A stretch of 64,000 bases of DNA from Rhizobium jaguaris (lineage in GTDB: Bacteria > Pseudomonadota > Alphaproteobacteria > Rhizobiales > Rhizobiaceae), in assembly GCF_003627755.1 (NCBI RefSeq), contig NZ_CP032694.1:3029501-3093500 (forward strand), in the 5' to 3' direction. Position 1 is the first letter of the stretch, and each line of letters starts with the position of its first letter. A program made the translations under genes and the position numbers. Shown piece after piece: positions 1-9,165 of this stretch. The notes beneath the pieces were generated by a model. It did no database searches and had not been told where the DNA came from. It was given only the letters and a program-made list of their open reading frames with translations.

Positions 1-364
1 AAAAAAGTGATCCGGTTGGCTTTAAGACGCGCCTCAACTCGTGAAGACGTTGCGCCATCATAACGAGGTAAGCCATCATGTCGCTTTCGCCCAGAGCTGC
101 GTGCAACGCATGGATAATGGCGGCAACGCTACCACCAGTTCGCATCAACTCATCAAATGCCCACTGCGCCTCGCTACCCCAAGTCCAAGTATCTCGGAAC
201 GCCTCAACCTGAGCACTCGCAGCCTCGTCGGCCGGAGTTCGAAAAAGTACGTTGTAGTTCGCGTTACTGTTGAATGGTGGGTCAAGGTAAACAAGATCCA
301 CGCTTTCGCTCGCGATTTCTTCCCGCAATATAGTCAGATTGTCCCCAAACCAAAGTTGATTCAT
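1..364 (-). CDS. DNA methyltransferase, N-terminal part (runs off left edge)
   Basis: Reading the minus strand from an ATG at 364 gives an open frame to the window edge (about 121 codons). It begins MNQLWFGDNLTIL and contains YLDPPFNSNANYN at about residues 25-37. DPPF is the catalytic motif IV of amino-methyltransferases (N4-cytosine or N6-adenine), and its position ahead of the AdoMet-binding part fits the beta-class order. The end of the visible part (ELRRVLKPTGSL) matches the conserved stretch that follows in this family. The target-recognition part and C-terminus are outside the window. It could be a restriction-modification or a solitary methylase; the recognition sequence cannot be predicted. 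Confidence 0.85.
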   Translation of the reverse strand, partial: MNQLWFGDNLTILREEIASESVDLVYLDPPFNSNANYNVLFRTPADEAASAQVEAFRDTWTWGSEAQWAFDELMRTGGSVAAIIHALHAALGESDMMAYLVMMAQRLHELRRVLKPTGSLF

Positions 365-832
365 CGCTTGTTACTCCACACCCTCAGTAAATTTGAGCGA
401 ATATAGTTAACATCTTCCTACACCTCATAATTGAATAAACATGAGGGCCATTCGCCGGTACGGAGAGCACTGCTGATAAGCACGTGGGCGTGCGCGACCC
501 TCACGAGGCGAAGAGGAACCCAATGGTCCCCAATTTTGATATCTTTGATCCTTCAGATCAAAGATATCGCAAAAGGCGCTCGGGGTTTTTGCGCTTTCGA
601 TCTTCGTATGACCAATTCGGATTGTACTTTGGTCAATCGGTTCCTTCCGTCCACTCCGTCGTATGCTGTTCTCATAGTTATGGATCAACTTGATAGCTCC
701 GTGAGCACATGATCAAGTAGAGGTATTTTATCCGGTGTGGCAGCACGCTATTTGAGCGCGTGACTACGGGAGGGTTAGATCATATGACATCCGCTGAGGC
801 TCTGCGCGGTGGGCCGCAGATAAAAAATGTAG
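365..832. other. Intergenic region between divergent methyltransferase and TniQ-like genes
   Basis: I see no convincing gene here. Small overlapping frames between 425 and 712 have no recognisable features. The region should hold the promoters of both divergent genes, and it contains a perfect 13-bp inverted repeat at 538-568. Confidence 0.5.
538..568. repeat. Perfect 13-bp inverted repeat (hairpin)
   Basis: Arms GATATCTTTGATC (538-550) and GATCAAAGATATC (556-568) are exact complements separated by CTTCA. The arms are AT-rich and no T-run follows directly, so a protein-binding site or recombination site is as likely as a terminator. Confidence 0.7.
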
Positions 833-2308
833 ATGGCTAGCGGTGTAGTCGTGAACACGGTTCGGCTGCCCTTCCAGATCGCGATGCAGGACGATGAGCT
901 TCCTGCCAGCTTTGTAAGTCGAGTTGCGATTGCGAACGGCTTTCGATCCGGGTCGGAATTTTGCGCGATTACGGGGATGAACCGCGATCGACTCATCCAT
1001 GGCAGCGAATATGAAATCAAATTGCTAGCAGAATGGACTGGTGTAGATCCAGCGCAGATCAATGCATTCACTTTCAAGCAAGGCCACCTTTTTGCATTTG
1101 GCCAGGCGGTCTTGAAAACTCGCGGCTTCTGCCGAGACGGTTTCCGCTTTTGCTCGGAATGTTACGTCGCAGACACCAGCCTCGGTCCGCCGGTGATCCG
1201 GGCGACCTGGCAATGGCTGCCTATTTCCTGCTGCCCGGTACACGGAATACCTTTAGCGTCATCATCTGGCGATGTTGGTGAGATCGGCGCCGTTCCTGAA
1301 ATGGCTAACGAAGCCTTCAAAAGCACTAAGCGGCTCGCCTATCCAAAGGCTATCGCGCTATCCAAATATCTCACCGATCGGATATTGCGATCTGCCGATG
1401 ACGATTTTGTCGGAAGACTTCCGCTCTACGTCGCGCTCGAGTTCTTTGATGTCCTGGGTTCTCTGCATCGAAGAATTCGTCAAAGTTCATGCCTGGGCAC
1501 CGGGAGGTTCGAGCTGGCCCAAGCTGGATACCAAATTGCGCAGCGTGGACCAGATGCGGTGTCCGAGCTGCTGTCGCGCTACACGACGAAGGGAAGCGCG
1601 AGCAGCGCCAACAGACTTCGGGTCAAGATCTATGGAGACGCGAAGCAATGGTTGTGGCGTCACAAGGATGACGCCGATTACTCCCCGATTGCCGATCTGT
1701 TCCAATCACAGGCTAGATGGAATCCATCGTTTGCGACCGGTGGGATATCTGCCAGGAAAGCCCGAGCGAGCCGCACTCATACGGTACGGAGCGCATCAGA
1801 AGAATATTGCGTTCCCGTTGCACTCGTGGAGCGATTTCTCAAGGAGCGGGGCGTGGCCCTCCCATCAGACTGCTTGCTCTCGAGCTTCAAGTTCGACGCC
1901 GCCGTCGCTGATGAACTGTTCGGAGGAGCTGGTATCCCACTTGGCCTGCACCAGGCCGCTGAGGTACTCGGCTGTTCGCCTGCCACAATCATCGAGCTGC
2001 TTGATCTTCGCTTACTGGATCCTCTTTCGAGCGACAAGAAAGACGTTCGAGAGACGTTCGTCAGCAGCGCCAACTTGTCCCGTCTTCTGAAGCGTATCTA
2101 TCGGGACGCAGACACAACGGCAAAGACGCCCGGGTTAAGATCTCTCCCACATTGCGCTATCGCGTCCGGCGTTTCTGAGGGGAGAATCGTAGGTTTCATT
2201 TTGGCGGGACATCTATCTAACGTCGCAATTGCGAAGGCCCAAGCTGGATTGGGCGCGTTGTACGTCTCCTTGCGAGAGGTGCTGACGTTAAAGAGCCAAA
2301 GGGTTTAG
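833..2308 (+). CDS. TniQ-like protein
   Basis: The 491-aa product has the layout of TniQ/TnsD-type target-selection proteins. An N-terminal LP..DDELPASFVSRVA stretch (about residues 14-31) is followed by a zinc-binding pattern FCSEC...W.W...CCPVHG (about 102-139) of the CxxC/CxxH kind. TniQ proteins work with TniA/TniB or TnsABC transposases and pick the target site. No tniA or tniB is visible nearby, so this is an orphan copy or the edge of a Tn7/Tn5053-like element. The C-terminal half (after about residue 360) may carry further helix-turn-helix parts (LHQAAEVLGCSPATI). The start is ATG 833; no strong ribosome binding site is visible. Confidence 0.75.
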   Translation: MASGVVVNTVRLPFQIAMQDDELPASFVSRVAIANGFRSGSEFCAITGMNRDRLIHGSEYEIKLLAEWTGVDPAQINAFTFKQGHLFAFGQAVLKTRGFCRDGFRFCSECYVADTSLGPPVIRATWQWLPISCCPVHGIPLASSSGDVGEIGAVPEMANEAFKSTKRLAYPKAIALSKYLTDRILRSADDDFVGRLPLYVALEFFDVLGSLHRRIRQSSCLGTGRFELAQAGYQIAQRGPDAVSELLSRYTTKGSASSANRLRVKIYGDAKQWLWRHKDDADYSPIADLFQSQARWNPSFATGGISARKARASRTHTVRSASEEYCVPVALVERFLKERGVALPSDCLLSSFKFDAAVADELFGGAGIPLGLHQAAEVLGCSPATIIELLDLRLLDPLSSDKKDVRETFVSSANLSRLLKRIYRDADTTAKTPGLRSLPHCAIASGVSEGRIVGFILAGHLSNVAIAKAQAGLGALYVSLREVLTLKSQRV

Positions 2309-2552
2309 CGATCACGCTCGCCCGATCGCAGAGCTGATCACCAAAAAACGCCGAACATGTCCTATGCCATCGGCATCGCAGTCCCTCTGTGCCTATAGTG
2401 GCATAGATAGATATTTCGTCTTTAAACCCCTGAGCGTAAGGCGCGATAGCCTTCGCACTGCTCGCGCCGCTGGATTTCCCGCCTTTAGAATTTCTCGTCC
2501 CTTGCATCAATCGCGTGCAGAATCGCAGGGACTCTGCCTACATGAGGCCAAA

Positions 2553-3008
2553 GTGTGTAACGAACCAATCGTGTCCATCGACGGGCCTGCGTCGATAGTC
2601 GAAATTATGGAACAGATACTGAAGGGTCATAGGTGGCAGCCGACGAGTTGGAACAACAATGCGGTGGTTGAAATTGGCGTCGATGGACAGGAGGAAGGCT
2701 TTTTGAAAATCAATTTGAGAGCTACCAGCGGTGACTTCGAGGGCATCCCGTTGGTGTGGTGGCAAGAAGTTTCTCTCGCTGAGGCGGGCGATCACCTAAG
2801 ACAGTTCCTTCTTGAGCAAGCCGCTTGGGTTGAAGAGCATGTTGGTACCTCGCTGCAGTTCGAACCGCTTCCGTTGTGGTTGACGGCTGTGCTAGCCGAA
2901 GACTTAGAAGCATGGAGCCTCGAGGCCTATGAAAATGCAATAGCTACCTTGGAGGCCTCAGGCTCCGCCCGCCGCGATCCGAAGGAATGCCAGTCGCAAT
3001 TTTGCTAG
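2553..3008 (+). CDS. Hypothetical protein
   Basis: An open frame extends upstream to 2364, but the credible part begins near the GTG at 2553, or at an internal ATG reading MEQILKGHRW. The product is acidic and tryptophan-rich (WVEEHVG, PLWLTAVLAEDLEAWSLEAYE) and has no family I recognise. Its 3' end overlaps the convergent gene 2958-4403 by about 50 bp, which weakens the case for one of the two ends. I infer it is coding from composition only. Confidence 0.45.
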   Translation: MCNEPIVSIDGPASIVEIMEQILKGHRWQPTSWNNNAVVEIGVDGQEEGFLKINLRATSGDFEGIPLVWWQEVSLAEAGDHLRQFLLEQAAWVEEHVGTSLQFEPLPLWLTAVLAEDLEAWSLEAYENAIATLEASGSARRDPKECQSQFC

Positions 3009-4403
3009 AAAGTCCTTATCGTCTGATGTTAAGGATTTTGACATAGTGGCCACGACATGGGGCACCAACATCGCTCCCCCGTTCACACGCCGCATACGCG
3101 GATGTGTAATTTCCTTGCTTCTTTCATAAACCAGGTCCTCCTGAAATCCCATCGTCTCCACGACGATAGTTTTCATTAGGTGTCCGCCTTCGTTTCGCAC
3201 TTCAAGGACAAAATCTGGACGGCACATCTCCAAGTCTCCTTTCTCCATACGCACGGCGATATCAAAGAGCGGCTTCCAAATATCAAAGCGAATGCCGCCT
3301 TTCTCTCGCTCCTTTTTTTGCACCCATGATAGTAGCCCGAGCGTCCGCTTCTCGTATTCGCTGTCGACTGGTGCGCAATCCGTTCCAGAGAGGCACGGTT
3401 GAGCGAAACACCCGTATGGCTCATAAACCGTATCGTTGGGAGTGCCCTTTGCATAGCTGATTAAGGAAATATACGGGCCGGTCATCACGTCCTTGCATTC
3501 CGCGAAAACATGCGGCTTGTTCGCCATTGGGCGTGAAAAGTGGTCGCTACCAAATACCACCGTGCCTTTCTCGAACCGATTGACCCGGGTGCAAAGAAAC
3601 CCATGCGGTCTCCCAGTCCCAGGCCAGCCTTCCGCGGCACTAGCAATCTTTTGTCTCAGGGTTACGGGCTCGCTGACAGCCGTAAAAGAATGCTCTGATC
3701 TTCCAATTAACTTTGGAGACGAGATAATCAGATCGCCGACGGACTTGCCGCCGCCAAGAGGCAGTTCCAACGCGGCCTCGCGGATCGCTTCATATTGTTC
3801 CTTGAGGCTCCTACGTTGCTCGCCAAATTTCCACCTATTGATTTTGGCCCGATCCAAAAGCGTCAATAAAAGATGCGCGTGACTTGAAGAGCGCGTTCGA
3901 TCGTCGCGTGTCCCGTCGCGAGGTATGACTGGGGAGCGTACTGGTGATGCGCCTCGAAATGCACGAACCAAACCAAACGTGTTTACCTGCCTTGGCCGCC
4001 TTTCAGGATCAATGAATTTTTGAGTGTTATCAGCGTTGGCGTTCAACTTCCCACGAGACTGAACAAAAACGCAGTACTCATCGTGTTCAGGCCGGCTCGG
4101 GTGCCTCCTTAAGATGATGCCTTCCACCGGATGAAGAAGAGGTGCGAACTTCAATTCTGTATAACGTTTGCAATCGCATGCCAGCCATTGATTGCGAAAT
4201 TTCAGGTCATGGAATAAATCCTCGACCTCTTCGGCCATAGTGTCGGTTAGTTCGCCGTGGCGCGTGAAATAGGCTTTGATGGGCGCCGTCAAATTGCCGT
4301 CAACGTCGCAGTTATCCGCAAACCGGAAAGGAGCCCGGTCAACCCTCTTAAATGGCATGTCTTCAATCCGAGATTCGAAACATAACGTTCTATCGCTTCG
4401 CAA
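2958..4403 (-). CDS. DUF1173-like protein
   Basis: The product is 481 aa, or about 466 aa from the internal MPFKRVDRAPF start. The layout resembles the DUF1173 family common on rhizobial plasmids. It has an early CDCKRY segment followed by a substrate-like LHPVEGIILRRHP, a central HLLLTLLDRAKINRW block, and a C-terminal CRPDFVLEV...IVVETMGF block. The last block looks like the nuclease-like core of proteins that bind a charged partner (PDF...VETMG spacing). There are many cysteines (CFAQPCLSGTDC). The function of the family is unknown. The assignment rests on remembered family patterns. Confidence 0.55.
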   Translation of the reverse strand: MRSDRTLCFESRIEDMPFKRVDRAPFRFADNCDVDGNLTAPIKAYFTRHGELTDTMAEEVEDLFHDLKFRNQWLACDCKRYTELKFAPLLHPVEGIILRRHPSRPEHDEYCVFVQSRGKLNANADNTQKFIDPERRPRQVNTFGLVRAFRGASPVRSPVIPRDGTRDDRTRSSSHAHLLLTLLDRAKINRWKFGEQRRSLKEQYEAIREAALELPLGGGKSVGDLIISSPKLIGRSEHSFTAVSEPVTLRQKIASAAEGWPGTGRPHGFLCTRVNRFEKGTVVFGSDHFSRPMANKPHVFAECKDVMTGPYISLISYAKGTPNDTVYEPYGCFAQPCLSGTDCAPVDSEYEKRTLGLLSWVQKKEREKGGIRFDIWKPLFDIAVRMEKGDLEMCRPDFVLEVRNEGGHLMKTIVVETMGFQEDLVYERSKEITHPRMRRVNGGAMLVPHVVATMSKSLTSDDKDFLAKLRLAFLRIAAGGA

Positions 4404-4873
4404 TGCGCCTGGTTTTCTAGGCTGTAGAGGAAACCGCGGTAAAATTCGCTTTCACGATAATCTTACGCGCAGATAAGTGGAAAGCGTTTGAAGAATAGTG
4501 TTTCAATTCGATACAATTATAAAGATATGCAATTACTTAGGTTCATGAGGAGACGAACGCATCCCGTAATTCCAGTTGAGATGGCCACGGCGACCGCGCG
4601 CCATCGGCTTAGCCCCCAAAATATGTGCAGCCAATTATGAGAATGCGGGTGTTTCGACTCGGCCTTGGTAGCGTGGCTACTTCCTGCGTTTCACCACAGC
4701 AATGCTAGACGCATCGGCGGCTTACCTGATGAAACGGCGATTTATATTTTTATAATCTAGCTACTGAGAATTGTTGCATTGCGAGTAATATTCATATTCT
4801 GCCCGTTCCACTGCAACGCGACCTGTTCAGTCGGAGAATGCCCAAGGTTGAGCAGGCACCCTCCAATGAAGAA
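4404..4873. other. AT-rich intergenic region
   Basis: No gene is visible. The segment 4490-4560 and 4735-4800 is clearly AT-richer than its surroundings and should contain the promoter of the DUF1173-like gene transcribed leftward. I see no strong hairpin. Confidence 0.4.
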
Positions 4874-5374
4874 TCAGCGTGCAAGTACCCTTGGCCTATT
4901 AGCTTCGTGTACTTCAATCACGGCAAGCTGATCGCTTAGAATCCTTCCAAGCACCTCCGCAACCTCTTCCTCGCCAAGACCCGAAGCCAGAAGCTCTCTG
5001 CGAACCTTGTTTGCTTTACGGATGTTGTCAAGCTTGTCAGAGACAACACTTTGCCAAGCCTTTGCGTTTGCTATCGCTCGCTTGTCTTGTTCTTCTTGAT
5101 AAAACAACACCCTATCAAGTACTTTCCTGGCGAGGGAAATAGGAATCTTCCTAAGTACTGCCCATATCTCAAACGGATTAGTGAACGATATCTGGTCTAC
5201 TTGTACCAAATCTCCCATGTCATCCACCGGCCCACGCGGACCACCACCTCTATCGAAAACTGAGCAAGCGTAATAAAATAATTCGACTGCAAGGATGTTT
5301 AGCTCAACATCCTGAGGCAGAAGGATTCCTTCCGCTGATTTCCTTGTATCCATCGTGATGCTCACAACTGCCAT
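4874..5374 (-). CDS. Hypothetical protein
   Basis: A 166-aa product of no recognised family. Residues 90-140 are charged and probably helical (FYQEEQDKRAIANAKAWQS, LDNIRKANKVRRELL). A short GLGEEEVAEVLGRIL segment suggests a helical hairpin. There is no signal peptide or membrane segment. It lies in the same orientation as the neighbouring island genes but about 0.5 kb from the nearest intact one. Confidence 0.5.
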   Translation of the reverse strand: MAVVSITMDTRKSAEGILLPQDVELNILAVELFYYACSVFDRGGGPRGPVDDMGDLVQVDQISFTNPFEIWAVLRKIPISLARKVLDRVLFYQEEQDKRAIANAKAWQSVVSDKLDNIRKANKVRRELLASGLGEEEVAEVLGRILSDQLAVIEVHEANRPRVLAR

Positions 5375-5450
5375 GGAAAATCCCTCTTCAGCGACCTTTA
5401 TTTTGCGGCCATTTTTTCTCTTATCTCAGACGCCGGATTTACTTCTAGCG

Positions 5451-5690
5451 CTATCCTTCTGGTTGACCCAAAGTATTATATTTGCCACTAGTAGTATCGT
5501 CGATCAAGTGTTGAGCATGCCGATTGCGTTCTCGAAACTCCCTCGCCGACATTCGCCCCGTTGACATTGCGATGATGGCTCAATCGCCAACGCTTCGGGA
5601 AGTGTGGTGATCTTCGTATTGGAAATATCGATCATCCCACCAATGTCCGCGAACAGCTCCTCGTGTTCCGGTGACAGAATGAGCTTCGCT
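5451..5690 (-). pseudogene. Decayed copy of the leucine-rich-repeat tail of the neighbouring gene
   Basis: Minus-strand reading gives ELFADIGGMIDISNTKITTL, then after a frame change RMSAREFRERNRHAQ, ending in a stop at 5451-5453. These match the last repeats and the unusual C-terminus of the intact protein at 5901-7067 (SVGGKISLSNSAINSLP, then TMSAREFRTH). An in-frame TGA at about 5691-5693 cuts the upstream continuation. The fragment is thus a frameshifted remnant of a paralogue in tandem. The same frame above the stop (to about 5850) may also belong to it, but I cannot align that part. Confidence 0.7.
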
Positions 5691-5900
5691 CAGCGCTCGC
5701 GGGCGGCCGGGCCACCCATTGCGACTTGCCGATTTCGCGAGGTATTTGCTCGATGGTCGAGAACTTCAGCAGCTTCTTCGGGTGTCCCCGGATAAGCGAA
5801 CTCAGCGTCCCAGTGTGCTTCTTCATTCAGCAGTTGCGAGCAACGTTTCGACGCCCGCACCGCCAATGGCGCCGGACAACTCACCGTAAGCACATTATTT

Positions 5901-7067
5901 TTAGTGGGTCCTGAACTCTCGCGCCGACATCGTTCGATCGTTCGTGATGATGACCTGATCATCTGGGACGCAATTTGGCAAAGAGTTGATGGCGGAGTTG
6001 CTCAGACTGATCTTACCGCCCACACTCATGATGTCCGGCAGCTTAGAAATTGATGTCCCACCGATCAGAACGTCGCGGTCCACGTACAAGCCGTTTGATA
6101 GCTGGGAGACTTGGGTGCCGCGAAGGTCGAGGTTTCCTCGAATTCGCGTATTCTGTGGCAAGGTAGTCAAAGGTGCATTGCCGATGATAAGGCCGCCTAC
6201 ATCCAGCCCCTCGCCAATTTCCGCAATCAGACTGGAGCCGATGAGCAAACAACCGCTCACATACAGTCCCGGCGGAAGGCTCCGCAGAGCGGTATAACCA
6301 AGGTTCAACCTGCCCGGAACGCGGAGGTCTGGTGGAAGCTCGCTTAGCTTGTGCCAGACACCGTTCTCGTCAAGTACCCGTCCCAGTTCGAACGCTGCCA
6401 AGCCTAGTTTGTAGCCCTCGCGCGAAAAGAAGGGAGCGAGAATGTTGAAATATCGATCGATGGGCGGCCGATTTCCCTTTCCTTGCATAGCGATAACGTA
6501 TTTCCCGTTCACCACTGACATGGTGACATGCGGCCTTCCGAAACGGTCGCGCAGGGAAAGGAAGGCGCTGCCAGGGCTCTGAAGACAGTAATCATATCGC
6601 CCACAGCCCAAACAGTGATCCATTCGAAGACCTTCCCAATCAAGTGCTTCCACCGTGACCAGCCTCACAATGGTGTAACCGTCATCGAGCTCTGCGATGC
6701 ACTCTTCGCCCGAACACGCAGCCGGTGGGCCGAGTTTCCGGCCTGATTGCCGTTCTGTCTTCGCGACTTCGACAAGCAGCTGTTCGATCGAAGCGCATTT
6801 CATAATTTTCTTGGGTCTATTTGCCTCGTCAACTTTCTGCAGCCAATAGGCCTCATGAAAGACGGCATCGTGCAGCCACTCAACAACCCGTTCGATATCC
6901 TGGTCAAGAAGACGTCTTGTCCTACGCTGCAAGATACCTCGTACGATGACAGGCATCACACAATTGCGCATCAACCCATATACGTGAAAGTGGCAATCCC
7001 AGTAGAATTGGAGCCGGTTTTGCACGCGAATGGTCAATCGCGCGCGAACTTGATCTCGCGTCGGCAT
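5901..7067 (-). CDS. PcfJ-like protein with leucine-rich repeat tail
   Basis: The 388-aa product has two parts. Residues about 120-225 match the PcfJ-like pattern of plasmid and phage proteins (MDHCLGCGRYDYC...FLSLRD..G.PHVTM...YVIAMQGKGN). Residues about 245-388 form seven repeats of about 20 aa with the pattern LP..L.V.G.L.L..T.L..., typical of a beta-solenoid or leucine-rich repeat. The function of PcfJ-like proteins is not established, although they are found with conjugative elements. The combination suggests a binding protein. A broken duplicate of the last repeats follows directly downstream. Confidence 0.7.
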   Translation of the reverse strand: MPTRDQVRARLTIRVQNRLQFYWDCHFHVYGLMRNCVMPVIVRGILQRRTRRLLDQDIERVVEWLHDAVFHEAYWLQKVDEANRPKKIMKCASIEQLLVEVAKTERQSGRKLGPPAACSGEECIAELDDGYTIVRLVTVEALDWEGLRMDHCLGCGRYDYCLQSPGSAFLSLRDRFGRPHVTMSVVNGKYVIAMQGKGNRPPIDRYFNILAPFFSREGYKLGLAAFELGRVLDENGVWHKLSELPPDLRVPGRLNLGYTALRSLPPGLYVSGCLLIGSSLIAEIGEGLDVGGLIIGNAPLTTLPQNTRIRGNLDLRGTQVSQLSNGLYVDRDVLIGGTSISKLPDIMSVGGKISLSNSAINSLPNCVPDDQVIITNDRTMSAREFRTH

Positions 7068-7149
7068 GGTACACCTAATGGCTTCTGATTGGTGATTGCC
7101 GCCAAACCGGCGGCTGATTGTGCGGGCGTCTAATAGTCCGCAAGTGCCG

Positions 7150-9108
7150 CTATTGAGCGGCTATGCCGGAATAGCTGTCGGGCTCCAAGGCAACTGGCAC
7201 GGTCTGAAACGACACGGCATGAGCAGCAACCATTTCGCCGACTTGTTGCGCGTCTAGCCGGCCTTTTTCGACCAACGCGTCGCACATCGCGTCGAACAAG
7301 ACGCGCTCCTCGACGATGATGGCTTTGGCGCGTTCGAGCTGTCGCAGCAGACCCGCCTCAACCGCCTCCGCCAATCGAGGGTAGAAGCGCCGTACTCGAT
7401 CGGCCTCTTCGGCATCTGCTGCCGCTGAGAACGTTAACCTGTGCCCTAGTCCGGTCGCCGCCTCCATCTCGGTCAACCGATCTGTTGCTCTCTGCAAATC
7501 CGAACCGACGATCAAGCCGCCACCGTCACAGTGACCGCCGAGGATCACGATTTCCGCAGCGATTCCTCCGAGGAGCATTGCGTTCTCCCGTTCAAAGTAG
7601 TCGCGATCACGCCGCTGAAGCACTGATTGTTTGAAATGCGCCCCACCCAGCTCGATCACTTGGTCGCCGGGGTTAAACCAGTCGGCAATCTTGACCCCGA
7701 CAAATTTTCCAGCTCCCAGTCTAAGGCCTACCAGGCTGTGACCGATCTCATGCACAGCCATCGCACGGCGATGTTCGCGCGGAATGATCACACGCGGTGG
7801 CAGATGTGCAAGTACGTCATCGACTGACACAGGACGGCCGCTACGTCTGGCAGACCGGCGCGCGTCTCGTGCCAACTGTTCCAAGTGAGCACCTGACATT
7901 CCCTCCGATAGGTCCGACACCGGAGCCAACTGGCTTTGCGTCAATGCTTGGTCCAAATACTGCGACAAGATAAGCAACCGCTCGGTCGGGCCAGGCAGTC
8001 GGATTTGGATGAAGCGATCGAGGCGACCAGGGCGACGTAGCGCAGAATCAATTCGGCTCGCATTGTTGCAAGCGCCAACGATAATCAGACCTTCGTGTTC
8101 ATCGGAACCATCGATTTCTTCCAAAAGCGCGTTCACGACCTGGATGCTGTAGTCGCGGTTATCGTCGTCGAGCTTTTCCCGGTCGCCAAACGCGTCGATC
8201 TCGTCGATGAACAGGATAGTGGGTGACTTGCTTTTCGCCTGCTCAAAATCGCGGTGCATGGCCTTCAGGAGGTCGCCCAGATGCCCGCGCCGCTGCCAGG
8301 CGGCCAGAGATGCCGTAACGAGATGTGCATTCGCTGTCGTCGCAAGAGCGCGAGCGAAGGTGGTCTTTCCAGTTCCCGGCTTGCCTTCAAGCAGGACGCC
8401 GCGATCGACGTCACACCACCCGATCTTGCCAGCCTGCCAATCTCTCAAGTCTTCCGTGAGCTGCATGCCCCATTCAGCCGCTTGGCCGTACCCGGCCATG
8501 TCCTCCAGACCCCTCGCATTCGGCTGCGACTTTCGCTTTGCTGGCGCGGAGTCTGAGGCTCCAAGTGACCTCAATCGCCTGAGACTCTCGTTGAAGCTTC
8601 GGCCTCGCGCGACGGCCTTCCACATCAAATCTGCACCGATGTGGAGAGCCTCGGCAATCTGCGTGTCGGTCGCGACAACATCGCAGCAATTCAGGAGCGC
8701 GCAACGCACCTGTCGGACGGTCAGCTTCTCGATATCGCCGATGAAGGACGCGGCCAGTTGCCACTCGGGCGGAATTTTGAAGTCGTGGACGACCACAACC
8801 AAGATATACCCGAATGAACGTACCTCGTCGCTATCCAAGACCTTGTGAAACGCCGAGCTGTCGTCGTCAACAATTACGCGCCGCTCCTTTTCGTTATAAG
8901 CCGGTCTCCTGCCCGCAAAGAGCACGGCCTCGGCGGCCTCTCGATAAGGCTCGGCTGACTGTCCCAGCGGGGCCTTGAGAATTGTAATTCCATGAAGCCA
9001 CGGATTAATCTTTCGATGTAATCTGAGTGCTTTCTGGATTGCGCAGTAATAAGCGAAGGTCTCTGCAGACTTCATGGCCGCGCGTAAAACGTCCTGCTTG
9101 CGAGTCAT
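7150..9108 (-). CDS. Soluble AAA+ ATPase with FtsH-type M41 peptidase domain
   Basis: From ATG 9108 (preceded by AAGGTGGG) the product is 652 aa; an upstream TTG at 9138 is less likely. An N-terminal domain of about 190 aa without membrane segments precedes an AAA+ module: Walker A GKPGTGKTT (about 242-250), Walker B TILFIDEIDAFGD, and the second-region RRPGRLDR arginines. The peptidase part has HEIGH (about 453-457), LGGIAAEI, and the third ligand in GSDLQRAT, exactly as in FtsH. FtsH proteins are membrane-anchored; this one is not, so it is probably a cytoplasmic ATP-dependent protease. Related soluble forms occur in mobile DNA. Substrate unknown. Confidence 0.85.
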   Translation of the reverse strand: MTRKQDVLRAAMKSAETFAYYCAIQKALRLHRKINPWLHGITILKAPLGQSAEPYREAAEAVLFAGRRPAYNEKERRVIVDDDSSAFHKVLDSDEVRSFGYILVVVVHDFKIPPEWQLAASFIGDIEKLTVRQVRCALLNCCDVVATDTQIAEALHIGADLMWKAVARGRSFNESLRRLRSLGASDSAPAKRKSQPNARGLEDMAGYGQAAEWGMQLTEDLRDWQAGKIGWCDVDRGVLLEGKPGTGKTTFARALATTANAHLVTASLAAWQRRGHLGDLLKAMHRDFEQAKSKSPTILFIDEIDAFGDREKLDDDNRDYSIQVVNALLEEIDGSDEHEGLIIVGACNNASRIDSALRRPGRLDRFIQIRLPGPTERLLILSQYLDQALTQSQLAPVSDLSEGMSGAHLEQLARDARRSARRSGRPVSVDDVLAHLPPRVIIPREHRRAMAVHEIGHSLVGLRLGAGKFVGVKIADWFNPGDQVIELGGAHFKQSVLQRRDRDYFERENAMLLGGIAAEIVILGGHCDGGGLIVGSDLQRATDRLTEMEAATGLGHRLTFSAAADAEEADRVRRFYPRLAEAVEAGLLRQLERAKAIIVEERVLFDAMCDALVEKGRLDAQQVGEMVAAHAVSFQTVPVALEPDSYSGIAAQ

Positions 9109-9165
9109 CACGAACCCACCTTTCATCGGAGGTTGCAACAGAGTTTCGATTTTTGGATATGAAGA

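Noticed and set aside
41..406. Plus-strand open frame of 121 codons at the left end
   Set aside because: It is antisense to a clear methyltransferase N-terminus with a DPPF motif on the minus strand.
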